A DNA stretch of 60,000 bases, taken from the NCBI RefSeq assembly GCF_029227915.1, contig NC_079885.1, positions 20,721,001 through 20,781,000 on the forward strand, written 5' to 3'. This DNA comes from Hydractinia symbiolongicarpus. Lineage: Eukaryota; Cnidaria; Hydrozoa; Anthoathecata; Hydractiniidae. The translations under genes were made by a program, and so were the position numbers. Positions 27,801 through 41,200 of this stretch are shown piece by piece (positions within the stretch are counted from its first letter, which is position 1; each line of letters opens with the position of its first letter). The notes under the pieces were generated by a model. It was not told where the DNA came from, made no database searches, and saw only the letters and a list, made by a program, of their open reading frames with translations.

Positions 27801-30800
27801 ACCAGTTTACAAGAAAAACATGGCGATAAGGTTTGAATTTATCATGTCATTGTCCTGTGTAGACTGAAAGTGGGTTGCACTTATAAGCTCAATATCTAGG
27901 TTAACTTGTAATGTATAGGTTGCAGATGTAAAGTTCAAATATCTAGGGTAAGCTACAGATGTATAAACATTTTATGTCTAGGAGAACGAACTCCAATTGA
28001 AAATCAGTTCATTGGAAGTTACCATAGCCGAACTGGAGGAAAACAATAAGAAGTTGCGGGATCGTGTGAGTTGTTTTTACATAGTAGTGTGAAGCCTCGG
28101 TTATATTAATTATGCAATCTTGGTAAAAATGCAGTCCGGAACACTGTCAGATTTTCAATGAAAAGTTTAAATATGTGATATCAAAATCAGTTGATCTAAT
28201 TGTAGAAGATTGAGCTTTCGGCTGATACATGGTAGTACGCGCAAATTATATGAACTATAGAATAACTATCTTGTGAATCAATTTTTAAACCCAAAATAAT
28301 ACACTTCGTTGCAATACGTTGTATCTTTGATGTGTGTGTGTGTGTTTATGTTTTGTTAACATAAACTCAATTACTTTCCAACAGGGTATTATTTATTTTT
28401 TTGTTAACTGTCTGCAATGTCATCACTTTTGGTTGTAATTTTTCTGTTACTAGGCGACAATTGCAGATGAGAAAAATGCAGAACTGTTGAGTTTGAAAAA
28501 CGAAGAGGCTGATGGAAAGCAAACAGCCATGTTTAAGGTGAGTCTCGATGTGGAATGGATGAAAAAAAAATCTCTCTTGTATGGTACTCGCACTGTAACT
28601 CCATCCCCGTAAGTAAAAAAACAAAACATTAACTTTTCCTCTAGTGTAAACATACCCTTCAATTGGCATTTTGGTATTTTAAACATTGATAATATTACAC
28701 ATTTAGTCAAAAAAAATTGGGAAAAATTATTTCGGCCCTTTTTTGTAAGATTTGGTTCTGACATACGTTAGTCGAAATTTGATCATCGATTTTGCCCCGA
28801 GTGTAGTTACCTCCAAGCATTTCGTAGTTAATGTACTTCGACTAGATGCTTATAAATATTTTTTGTTTGTGTTTAGTATGAAGATTTGAGGGAGACGTTT
28901 GAAGAACACAAGATGCAGAGTGAAAGCGAAATTCAAAATCTCAATGACAAGGTAGAATTTGTTATTGTTAATACTGTGTAAAAAGGGTTGTGTCCCAAAG
29001 TAAAAAAGCAAGTTTTTATGATACATGAGCCCGGTTACTTTGGTTATTTTTGTTAATCGATTGACCAATTTGTTGCTTAATTCGATTTTTCTGAAGGTGA
29101 ATCATGTTTTATACAACATCAATTTGTATGGGTGTCCACTCCGTTCGGAAGGTCGTGTTATAAGTAATTCCCAAAACCAGGACATTCGCAATTTCGTTAA
29201 TATATATCAAGAAATTGTTACGAATTTTAAGGTTAGGTCCATCCAAACTGTTTTGATTTTTTCAAAATATTTGCAAGGATTGATTTGATGTTCTAAAATT
29301 TTCATTTATATTTATAATTTGTCCTATCGTTATTCTTGTATCATTGTTGGGGTAATCCGAATTATATAGAATATCAGTAACAGCTGAAAAAAATGTTAGG
29401 TAGAAATCAGATTTGAGAGTTGATGTTAAATACAGTCGTGTGTGAAGGGTGTACCCCATTTTCGTGTAGGAGAAAATTGATAACATTACCAGTCGTGTAT
29501 TATTATATTTAGGTGAACACGTTAAAAAATGAGCTTCACTCGTCTACTTTGAAAGTTTCGCAGTTAGATGGAAATCTTAGGTTAACTGCAGAGAAGCTGA
29601 AAAACACAGAAAATCAGGTAACGGCTTCGCTTTTGTTGTGTGGTGTCTTCATAATATACTTGTGATTATAATTTTAGAAATGTCATCTGATCTTTCTATC
29701 TTTCTTAATGTTTTTTCTCATCTTTTTATTTTTTTGTGTTTAGTTGTTTGAAGCGGAAAGATCTGCGGTTTCAAGTGACTCAACCATAGAAGAACTTCGA
29801 ACAAAAGTAAACATTATTTTAATAGCATCCATCTTTAGAAGGGAATTTTTTTAAAAAAAATGTTCAATCGGTGTACTTCACATAAATAAACTTTATAATT
29901 GTCTTGTTGTAATCACTTTGAAAACTTCATTGTTTCATGACTACTCAAGTCTGAGAGGCAGAGATGGTGTAGTGGAAGCGCATTCGGCTTGTACTTATAA
30001 GATTTAAGGTTCCAGTCCCACTCCGGCGCAAGCCCATTTGGTGCCATATACTGACCGCCAATCAGCTTTTGTGCAATGCTATGCTATACGTATCTCTAGC
30101 GGTAATGTAACATGGTTACAGTCTGATGGAAGTAAGAGGCAGCCGTTAAAACTTCCCCTTACTTAAGTCTACGGTTTTTTAATTATCACGAATAAGAAGG
30201 GTACAGTTTATTATCTACTCATTTTAAATCAGGTGAAAGAACAAGATGAAATCATCACCAAGAAGGTTTGCGTTATAGATGAGTTGGAGAAGTCTTGCTG
30301 TGATTATTCAGTGCAAGTAAGCATGTGTTTGTTTATGCTGCATTAATGTAGAATTAGCTGAGTAGATTGCAGTGGGTTTGACGTGACAGAAAGTTAGGGA
30401 ATGTTTGTGAAATTTTAAATCCAAGACACCGAAGAAAATAGTTCGATTTAACGAATGTTCGAGCTAAACGAAGCTACCGTTAAGTCGAATTTAGTCTAAA
30501 ATTGATAGTTCGAGTTATAGCAATTTTAATAATAGGTGGACACCTGTTACCTGGAAAAGATGCAACGTTGGTGTTGGAAATGTCTCTAAAGTTCCTTGTA
30601 AATTGAATTTTTCGTGACAGACAACATTATCCATATTACATCAGGAGTTATTAAAATATTAAAATTTAACATTTATTTAGTCTTTGATGTCATTTTGTGT
30701 CGAGTTAACTTATGGGTCAAATTAACGAATGTTCGAATTATTTGAGGTTTGAATTAACCGGAGTTTTTTATAAGAAAGTGTTAATGAAAGTCAAAGGGCC

Positions 30801-32169
30801 CGATTAAATGGTTTGTGACAACGAAAGTTTGAGTTATCCGGTGTTCGTGTTATCGGAAGCTAACTGGAGGAATTTTCAAGTTGTTTATCACGTGTTAGAT
30901 GGATTCGAACGTCTATTGACTGAGTGTTTTTTTCTATTATTTCACGTTCTCTGTTTTTTAACGTTTTTATTTCAACTCTTAGATCAAAACGCATGCCGAG
31001 AACGCAACCATATTGAAAAACGAGCTAACGTCAACCGCAGAATCACTCGACGACGCAAAATTACGAAATACGAGATGTGAAGAGATTATACGAGAAATGA
31101 GAGATAAGCTTTCGTCGAAATTACGAGATTACGACAATCAAAACGAAGTGTTATCGCGATTGCAAGTGGAGCATAAAACGTTACAAGAAACTCATTTGCG
31201 TGTCTGCGAAGATTTATCTTCGTTTGAGGCGTTGAATAGAAATTATACTGAAGAACTGAACGCTTTACGTGGTGAATTGGATCAAAGACAGATGGAATAT
31301 GAGGATGCTGAAAATGAAAAACAAGACCTCGCACGCAAACTTGATTTAGTTAATGAAGAGAAAACTAAAGCACATGAGAAGGTATTCTCACGTAATTCTC
31401 AGTCGTTGTTTCCCGGCTGCCGGTGGAATGAACAGCAAGCGTAATAATTGAAGATACTACAGTCCGTCAGGATTGTTGATGTTGTACACGTAAATTTGGT
31501 GTATAGTTTATATCCTTTTTTTTCTTTTTTAGATTGTTCAACTGGATAAAAAGTTTTCGTCTTTAAAAACATCGCTGGAGCGAGACAACTTCTCACTAAT
31601 AGAAGAGGTAAAGGATTTGAAAAGCATTTTTGTCCCCTGCAATCCACCAATGAGATCGTGGGAAAACCCACCAATGAGATCGTCGCATGAAAACATGAAG
31701 AAATAACAGCTGAGTTGATTTTTTTTTAGAATTCAGTGTTGAAGCAAAACTTAAATGAGAAATCCAAACTTGTATCGATGTTGGAACAAAAAAGTCAAGC
31801 GAAATCTGAGGAGGTAATTCCTAAAAATCCTTTGTATTTCTGCATTTTTTAATGGAGCAAAATGCCATCTCTAAATATGGAGGAAAATATTCTGAAAATG
31901 AAATCAAAAGTTCAATTTTTTTACAATTTGGTAACCTACATTGTATATATAAACTTCCATCTGTTTATGCCTTGTTCCTACATCTATGTTTTTTTTAAGT
32001 GACGTTCTAATTACCTTTTTGCTGGTAATTCTTTGCCTGGATTTCTTCTCTGAGAGAAGAAATTCAGGTTAAAAGGGTAGTCACGCCATGTGACAAATGA
32101 ACTTTTGACGAGGGAAGTGACAATCGGAAATCAGTATTTGCAATTTTTGCTACAATGTATATTGTCTGT

Positions 32170-32206
<37 letters not shown>

Positions 32207-35200
32207 TGTCTGCCTACCTATCATGCTGTCGGGCTATCTGCCTATCATGCTGTCTGGCTGTCTGGCTGTTTTTGCTTGTTTCATATTGCATAGAAAAGTT
32301 TTGTTTTAGAACAAACTTCTTGAAGATAAAATGTTTTGTCTAAATGATGACATAAAACGCAAAATGAACGAATTAGAAGAAGTAAAAGAGGAGGTATCTG
32401 CTTTCCTTTCTTTAAAGCTTTCCTTTACCAACAAGTGCTATGTGCAGGTTGGATGAATACTTAATAAGGCATCGATTGCCTCTCCAGACCACGTGGTCGT
32501 CACTAAGTAATCCTCCGGTGACCATATATGACAAAATTGATTTTCATATTGTTGTATTTCTTCTCGTTTTTAGTTTTACAATGCAGAGCAAACTGTAAAT
32601 GAGTTGCATCTACAACTTCAGCATGTGTTGGAGGATAAGAAGAGGTTGATGCAGGAGGTAACATCTCACAATTGAAATGCTTGTGTTTCAAAACGTCGCA
32701 AGACTTTTTACAACGAAACAATTTAATGATTCGTGTTGATTGCCCTTCAAGAATTACTGAGAAATAACTTTTTATCAGTCTATTTCCTATCGCATACCTT
32801 TTCTTCTTTTATGAAAAATCGGTTACAAGAGTTGTGTTTCTCTTTTAGACGTCGCAGCAGTTAGGCGAGATTAATCAACTTCGCTCTAATTTCACTGAGA
32901 AGAGACAACAATACAAAGATACAGCGCAACAGGTAAATTATAGTGGAGGAGGGTGGTGTCAGGCGGGTTATTATGCAAAAGTTCCGCATATTGGGATATG
33001 ATAGTGGAGGAGAGTGTTGTTAGGGGCGGGTATGATGTGTGCTATGGGGATAGGTGGTACATGTTAGTAAATTTTGGCTACGAGAAAAGTAAAGTAATAT
33101 TTTTTCTTATGTTGCAGACGCAAAAATCTTCTATATTAAAACACAATACAATACATCTAATTTTAGCTGGCTCATTATCAAGAAAAAGTTTCGCTTACTG
33201 AGCGAAATCTGTCAGCTACACAAGACCAACTTAGTTCGAAAATAGCCGAGGTATATTTAAATCTGACTCACTTCCCAATTGTCTGGAATTCTCCAGTTTT
33301 TGTAATTATTTTCTTTTTACTTCTGTTTGAAGACAAGGTTAAAATTAGAAGTTTTGGCTGTCACGTTGTTGTGGCAAGCTGACTGGCAAATGCACTAACT
33401 TCATGAAGAGCATATTTTTCCAAACCGCAAGCGAGAGTAGAGAGTAATGCCTCTGATTCTTTAATATTTTCGTTTTCTTCTGTTTTTTTTTAGAACGTGA
33501 GATTAGAAAAAGTAGTCCGGAAAACTCAATCAGATTACAAACGGTTGAGTGACGACAGGAAAAATAAAGAGTTACAGGTGAATTTTCTAAGCATTTCTGT
33601 GACGCTCGCGAAAAAGTCAAAAAAGTTATGTTAGCGGAATATTGACAAAGATTACGGCTGTTGTGCAGGACAATGGCACAGGATAGGATTTTGTCCTGCA
33701 TGACAAAACCTGTGTTTTATCAGCAAAGTGTAACTTAGTAATTGGTTATGGACCTATAGGCTCTTTTAAAATAGCGTGTGTGATTTGTAAAAATATGTAA
33801 AGATAACATGAAAGTTGTTGCAAGGTATATACTAGGAAATGTTTTACATTTCAGATTGCACAATGCAACCAACTTTTAGAAGAAACACGTGCTGATGTTG
33901 AAAGTTCCAAACAGAAATGTCAAACGTTGATGGAGGAGGTGAGTCCTATAATTCAAAGTGGTATCTTCAATCACATAAGTCATATCATATATCAAATTTT
34001 ACAAATTAGGATTTTTTTCATAAACTGTCGTAAATATTTCTTAAATATCATCAAATGTAGTTTTGTTGTAAAGCTCACAATGAAATATTAGTAGTAGCGA
34101 TACATTGCTTTGAAAACAACGTGGTTGATAAGTTTCACTGCCCAGATGCTGTCTTGGGCATGTATGCATTTTTCTATATCAGGTTCTATATTTGGATGTA
34201 AAATCTCTGCCCATAAATTTTTTAATCAACTTTCGATTAGCCTAACTTTGCAGAAAGTGCAAAAGTTGTTTTGTTAGTTTACCAGGTTGAACGATTATAC
34301 TAGAACATGACATTCGTTTATTATATAAGAATGCAGCTTTTATTAAGTGGGGTTTTAACGTAGCAAATTCGTCAGCGAAAATTATCTGAGCATGCCCAGT
34401 TTTGTTTGTTTTGATTTTGTTTCGCTGTAAAGTAAAAAAAAAATTATTACTGGAAAAATTCGAACTGTTTTGTTTTCAATACCAAAAAGAGTGATTACAT
34501 TCAGTATTTTAAATTCGCCACATGGTTTTTGGGTTCTCACGGAATCAATCAAAAAGATGTCTCGCAGTTAATTTCCCGTCGCTTCGTGGAAATTTCTTTG
34601 AGGAAAGAAATGATAATTTCATTTTTGCCTGTATCCAAGTTACATACGGCCCTTTTGTACTCCTGCGAAGTTGTGACATTGACATGTTTGTGCTTTGTTC
34701 ACAACAGTTCAGGTGGTCTAAGGGAGTATATTATTTTTTCATTGTTTACAGTAGTGTTGTCGGTCTCAGCGAAAAAGTGGATTCTTAATTAACAAAACAA
34801 TGCTGGATATCCATACTTGTTAGGCTAGTCTACAATAAGTTGATTTTGCCATGAAATGTCATAAAAAACATAAAATAAATAAAAAGTAGATTAATTTACG
34901 AAAAAAAGCTTAGGCTACCTCCGTGTACGTGTCTTATTATTTGCGATACTACTGTAACTTTTTTCACATTTAGAACAAGTAGATTTTTTTTCTACATTTA
35001 GAACAAGGCTCAATCAGCTGCGTTGACAACATACGAAAGCCAGTTAGATGAATCACACAATCAGACCGAACAGTTGTCAATACAAATTGAAAGTCAACAG
35101 AACGCGATGAAACAAACTGAGTCAGCACTCTTTGAGTTACAAGGAAACTTTGATAAAATTCAACAACAGGTGTGCTATTTTGTTTCTTTCTTTTTTGTTA

Positions 35201-38200
35201 CAATGCTACGCAAAGCGAATTCGAGCACGTAGAGGGTCAGATGTTAAGTCCTAGTAAACTGGATTTCCACTTCGAAATAACGGAAAACATGATTGCTTGG
35301 TAAGTTCATATCATAAATTAAAGTTGAAATCATTTTTCGCAACACAAATGATTTAAAAAAATGAGCAATTACTTGTACTGAAGTGGAATTCCATCGTTAA
35401 CTAATGTTTGGATTAAGTCAAGGAAAACAATATTTTAAAAGATGGAAGAGTTCTTTGAACTAGCGAGAGCTCGCGTCAGCAGTGGATATGTACTACTGTT
35501 TGTGAAGGGGATGTTAAGATTCTGCTTAGCAGAAAACATGCAATGTAAATACTGTATTTGATTTTAAACACCAAGTTAGCAACCGTAACGCAATGTTTCG
35601 TCTACCTCAAACGTATCATTAGTAGTAGTAACTTTAAGAATAAATTTCGCGTGTGATGAATTACCCATCGCGAATTTTGATCAGATTTTGCGAACATTAG
35701 TGCGTTTAACTTTTAAGTTTTCCATATCTATTCTCCTCTATTTTATTTATTTTAGTTTTCTGACCAAAGTGAAGAGTTGGCTAATGAGAAAACAAAGTTA
35801 TCACTCATGATGAAAAGAGAACAAGAATTATCAACAAAGGTAGAATGATTGAAGATATTATATCAGTTCTTCTGTTCAGCGTTCATGTTTTTTTTTTGAC
35901 GGCGACATTTTGGGAAATCTTCACTTTGCCTGATGGTGGGTGAAGGATCTTCTGAAACGTCGCCTATTAAACTATCTGGTTCAAGAATTGATAAATCATT
36001 AGAGCATAAAGGCAACATTAAATATTTTTTGTGGACAATATTATGACTTGATCCATTTTTAAGCTTTAATCGTATAGAAGCCATTTTCTTTTCTTTTTTT
36101 CTTGTTTGAAATTCTTTTTCTTTCAGCAAAGAGAAGGAGAAAGCAACAACAATCGACTTCACTTCGAGTTGGAGAATGCAATGCAGAAAAATAAATCGTG
36201 TTTAGAACAGGTTAAGTTAGTTATTGTTATGTTTGTTGTTGTTAAAAATAAACGTCACTTTTGGGAGACGCTCCTTTGACATGTTGTGAAAACATTTTGC
36301 GAGAATAAAAAATCTTAAAATCTATGTTGCTATTTGACCATTTTTAATCGTCTTATCCTGTTTTTGTTCATAAATTTTGACGTGGACTCAAATTTTTTTT
36401 GGTTCAGTGTGAGACGAAACTGTCATAGTGGATGGGTAGAGAAATAAGCAAGGTAAAATCCTCCGATTTCCCCAATTTATTTATTTTATTATATAATATT
36501 TACTTTATCAGATTGCATCAAAAGACGGCGAATTAAGAGTACTAAAAGCTGATTTGCATTCACAGCAAAAGAAGTGCAGCCACCAAGAAAAACAAGTAAG
36601 GTTTTTTTATTTCCGTTCTGTTTGTGATTTTTAAATAATGTAGTTTATTCACGGGAGTATTCTCGTTTATTCGCAGGAGTAGTCTCGTTTTTTTACGGTC
36701 GTAATCTCGTTTATTCACGGAAATAATCTCGTTTATTTACGGGAGTATTCTCGTTTATTCGCGGGAGTAGTCTCGATTTTTTTACGGGAGTAATTTCTTT
36801 TATTTACAAGACTAATCTCGTTTATTCACAAGACTAATCTCGTTTATTCACGGGAGTAATCTCGTGTATTCAAATTTTATTAAGAAGTATTCTATTTTTT
36901 ATTTTTAGATTAATAGAAGTAACGACCAAATAAGTCGCCTACAAAAAGAAGTCAAAGAATTGAAAACATCTTCTGAAAAAACTCTTGAATCGGTAAAATT
37001 CTTTTCTGCAATAAAACGGTTACATAACGTGTTTCAGATCAAGCTCTCTTTAACGTTATGAGAAAACCATATTCAAAAACTACCGAATTTAAAGGATTCA
37101 TCAGCATGGTATCGTGTAATAACACACGAAGTCAAGAAGAAGACGTCTTATTTGAACATGGTTTAATGCTGACATCTGAGTTAGTCACCGCAGTCGCTGG
37201 TGTGATTTTATTTTTTTTTTGCCATCGATCATCGTTCATATGTGTTTTTCTCTAGCTCACTGGACACGAATATGAATCAGAAAAGTTACGTAACGAGCTG
37301 CTCAGCGCTCAAAGCAACCAGAAAGAATATTACGAGCAATTGGCACAGAAATCTAAAGAACTTGCAACAGTGAAAAGCGAACTGCAAACCGCAAGACAGA
37401 ATCAATTTCAAATCGAACAACAGGTGAAAAAAAGCCCTCATAGTTACTCGAAATGCCTTAAACGCCCTGTGCCATTTAAACACCCATTATTCCCCCTTGA
37501 AATATTGAAAAACTTAATAAAGTCTCAAGGAAACGTCCCCGTCTTCAGTCAAAAGGGGCGTTTATTAAAATTATTCTTATTCAACCAATTTACAGGGAAT
37601 AAAGATAATAATTGAAGTCTTTCTACTATATTTGGGATAAGTAAAATTGTCTGACTTTTGTTAGATGGAGACTGGCTGATTTCTAATGAAAATATGTGTA
37701 ATGCTTAAAATAATTATTTGTATTTCTTAGCTTTTTAAAAAACGCCCTGTCTTCAAACACGCCCACTCATGACGTTCAGTTCTATTATTAAACGACGTTT
37801 CCTTGTGTCGTATTTACACCTTGCAAATTTTGTATTTAGTATTCAATAATTGACAGTAAGAGCAAAAAATTGAAATCAGAACTAAAGAAATCTTTAGAGC
37901 GAAACAAATCATCCGCAACAGAGGTTTGTGACATTTTCATTATTTCTTAGACCAGAATCCTATTTATATCTTGCCTGGAATATGAATGTTAAATTTTACA
38001 GCACAGTCTAGTTTCGTTGTGACATTAAGACTTTAGGAAAATCTCTGTAACGCTGATAGATCGGTAAAAAGATACAGAAAATGAGAAAAAGCACAAAATC
38101 TAGAGCCATAACTGGTTTTGTAAAACTTCCAGGTTAAAATAAAATTAAAATCAACCAAGTTTTCGGGTTGTGATAGAGTTAAACTTTATGCCCGGGATAG

Positions 38201-41200
38201 ACTATATATTATATTTATATCTTAGATGGCCAACCTAACAAGAGAAGTCGGCGAACTTAAGTCGCAATTGCAACATAGTTTTGAGCAGCAGAGACAACAA
38301 AATGACGAGTTGACTAAACGAGACGAAAAAATTATAACGTTAAAAGTTGATGTCGCAGCTGTTGAAGAAAGGTTGAAGTTGAAAGAGGAAGAGGTAAAAT
38401 TAAACAGTGTTTCGTAAGAATTATTTGAAAAGGTTCGTAATACCTGGGGGACTCAATTTTTAATGATAATTTCAAAGATGTTTTTACAGTGGTCTCGCAA
38501 TGACATTGATGACTATAGCATTGACTGTATCCGCAATTATACTACATTTTGAGCCCACCAAGAACTATCGGCATAAATTCTAGTAAAAAAAATTCGAAAA
38601 ACGTTATACTCAGATATTCGCTTTTTCTAACAGGTGGATCGATTAAAGAACGAGAGTTTGCGGTTGAATCAACAACATCACAAAACATTGGAGCAGGTAT
38701 CGCATTTTTTAGCTCTTATTTTAATGATTTTCTAAAGATATTGTGGTGGGATAATTTTTTTGTTTTTTTTTAACTTCGCCGATCACTTTATACAGAGTCT
38801 GCCTCTTATCCCGCTACGGGGAAATAGTGTTGATGTTGTGTTGTTTGGCCCTGACATATACCGCCTGTGACTAAGAAAAAAGACCTCCAACCAACACTAA
38901 AGACTGGGAGGGGAAGGGAAAGGGGGTTAGAGTTCGAACAGGTTTTGCGCGAGTCATTTTGTTTCCTGCACAACATGAAGTTGGCCTACTTTTTTCGTTT
39001 CTCGTGGCCGTTATGCAGGTAGGAAAATACCAGATTGCGTTTTTAGTTAAGAAAAGGTAGTCAACATGAAATTAGTGTGAATATTCCAAAATAATGTCAA
39101 CCGTGCTCATTCCCAGGCTTTTCTAATCTTATCGTGTTTCAGCTACACGAAACGAAACAAGAACTTGAATCAGTGAAAATAAATGGCGATAGATTAACAA
39201 GAGAAAGTGAAATGGTGGTGGAGAACATGAACACGTGGGTGAAGGAGCAGAGGTAAGAACTGCAAAGCTTATTTTTTGTAAGTTTTAATAATGGCAGTAC
39301 TGGTTAAGAATTAGAAAGTTGTTTGTTTGTTTGTTGTTGTTTTTTTTGTTTGTTTGTTCAACATTAAGAAATAGTAATGGTATTAGTCCTAGGCTTTAAC
39401 ATTCTAATTTTACTAAAAATTAATTTAAGATTAAAGTAGTATTAATTGGTTTTTAAAAAACACAACATAAAATATTCATCACTGTCTATGATTGGTTACA
39501 GACACGAAATTGATCGCCTCTCTGCAGAATATATATAAAATTGAACGATTATTCATTGAACTAGTAAGAACATCGTTTTGTTTGCTTCTTTAGACATGGA
39601 AATGACAGGATAGCTTCAAAAATGAGGTAATACGCTTTTTATTTTTTAATTTGTATTTTGATCGCATGCCGTGCTTACTAAGTCGTGTTGTTGTTTGTTT
39701 TAGCAAGCAGAATGAAAGAATCAACCAATTAGAATCCTCCAATAGGTAACTCAAATACGAGAGATTGTTTACAGAGATTGTTTTTGTTGTTGATTGTTTG
39801 TGTGTTTGTGTGTGTGTTTGTTTGTTTGTTTGTTTATTTGTTTGTTTGTTTGTTTTTTGCTGTTTGTTGTTGTTGTTGTTGTTGCTTTTGCTATTGTTGT
39901 TGTTGTTGTTGGACTTGTTGTTGTTGTTGTTACTTTTGTTTGTTTGTTGGTGCTGTTACGTTATACAAATTCATTGCATGTTCTCCATATTTAGACAACT
40001 AAAAGGCGAAAATGATCGACTAAGACAGGACACTGAAAAATTCAAACACAGTTTAGGTACTATTTTTTGTATTTAAATACGCTTTTAGAAATTATGACAA
40101 AGTTATATATTTGTCAAAATGGCAACAAAAACACACTGGTTCTGATGTCATATGTTGAATTTCACTAGAAAAAAAATGTAATAATGTTTTATCTTACCAT
40201 CCCAAATCGACTTAGAGCGGCTAAATTTGGAATTAAACACGAAGGTGTTCAAGCCGAATTAGTTTTGCATAGTTTATTTACTTCTTCGTTATTTTTAGAC
40301 GGTAAAAAATCAGAACTTGAACGACTCAAGGTGAGTTGTTGTCCTTCCCATGTACTAGTGACTTACATTGAAGCGAAACAAAAGAACGAGACGTGTTTAA
40401 TTATGCTCTTAATACACCTATCGATGCATGTTCAACAGTGAAAAAACAAGATTTAGAATCTTATGCAAACAGCCTTTTTTCGTCTCGGCTTCTTTTTTTT
40501 TCGTCGGCGGTTGCGCAAACACGGTTCTTGCTTGAAACAATTGTACCGTCAGTACCGTCAAAACTTTATGTGACTTCTTCTAATTTTTCACCTCAGAAAC
40601 AAACTTCTCACTCCGCACACAATCAAGCCGTGACGCAACAACTTAAAACTCGCGTAAAAGAATTAGAGTAAGTTGAACTTTTAAGTGTTCGAACGTTTTT
40701 TTAGTTTGTCGACCATGTTTTCTTGCTGTATGTCAGCCATGTTCTTTTGCTGCATGTCAGCCATGTTCTCTTGTTGTACGCCAGCCTTTGTTTTTTTGCT
40801 TGATGTCAGCCAAGTTTTCTTGTTGTATGTCAGCCATGTTTTCTTGCTGCATGTCAGCCAAGTTTTCTTGTTGTATGTCAGCCATGTTTTCTTGCTGCAT
40901 GTCAGTCATGTTTTCTTGTTGTATGTCAGCCATGTTTTCTTGTTGTATGTCAGCCATGTTTTCTTGCTGTATGTCAGCCATGTTTTCTTGTTGTATGTCA
41001 GCCATGTTTTCTTGTTGTATGTCAGCCATGTTTTCTTGCTGTATGTCAGCCATGTTTTTCTGTATGTCAGTCATGTTTTCTTTGTAGAGACGCCGTAGAT
41101 AAGGAGAAACGAGAAAAAGAAAACAATGTGAACGAACTTCGTGACAGGTTAAAAACTAACGTGGAAACAATTCAACAACTGCACAAACAGGTACGTAAGC

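Noticed and set aside
29951-30035. tRNA gene
   Set aside because: The A and B boxes are present, but the arms do not form a clean cloverleaf and a SINE body follows.
34522-34792. Two overlapping 87-88 codon frames in intron 43
   Set aside because: Neither frame has a matching phase for inclusion, and neither has recognisable protein features.
39765-40076. Val/Cys/Leu-rich open frames
   Set aside because: Products of GTTT and GTT simple repeats in an intron; only the last 62 nt are real exon.
40685-41098. Open frames on both strands, including an eight-residue repeat protein on the minus strand
   Set aside because: The 24-bp unit is a multiple of three, so the array is open by construction; it lies inside intron 58.
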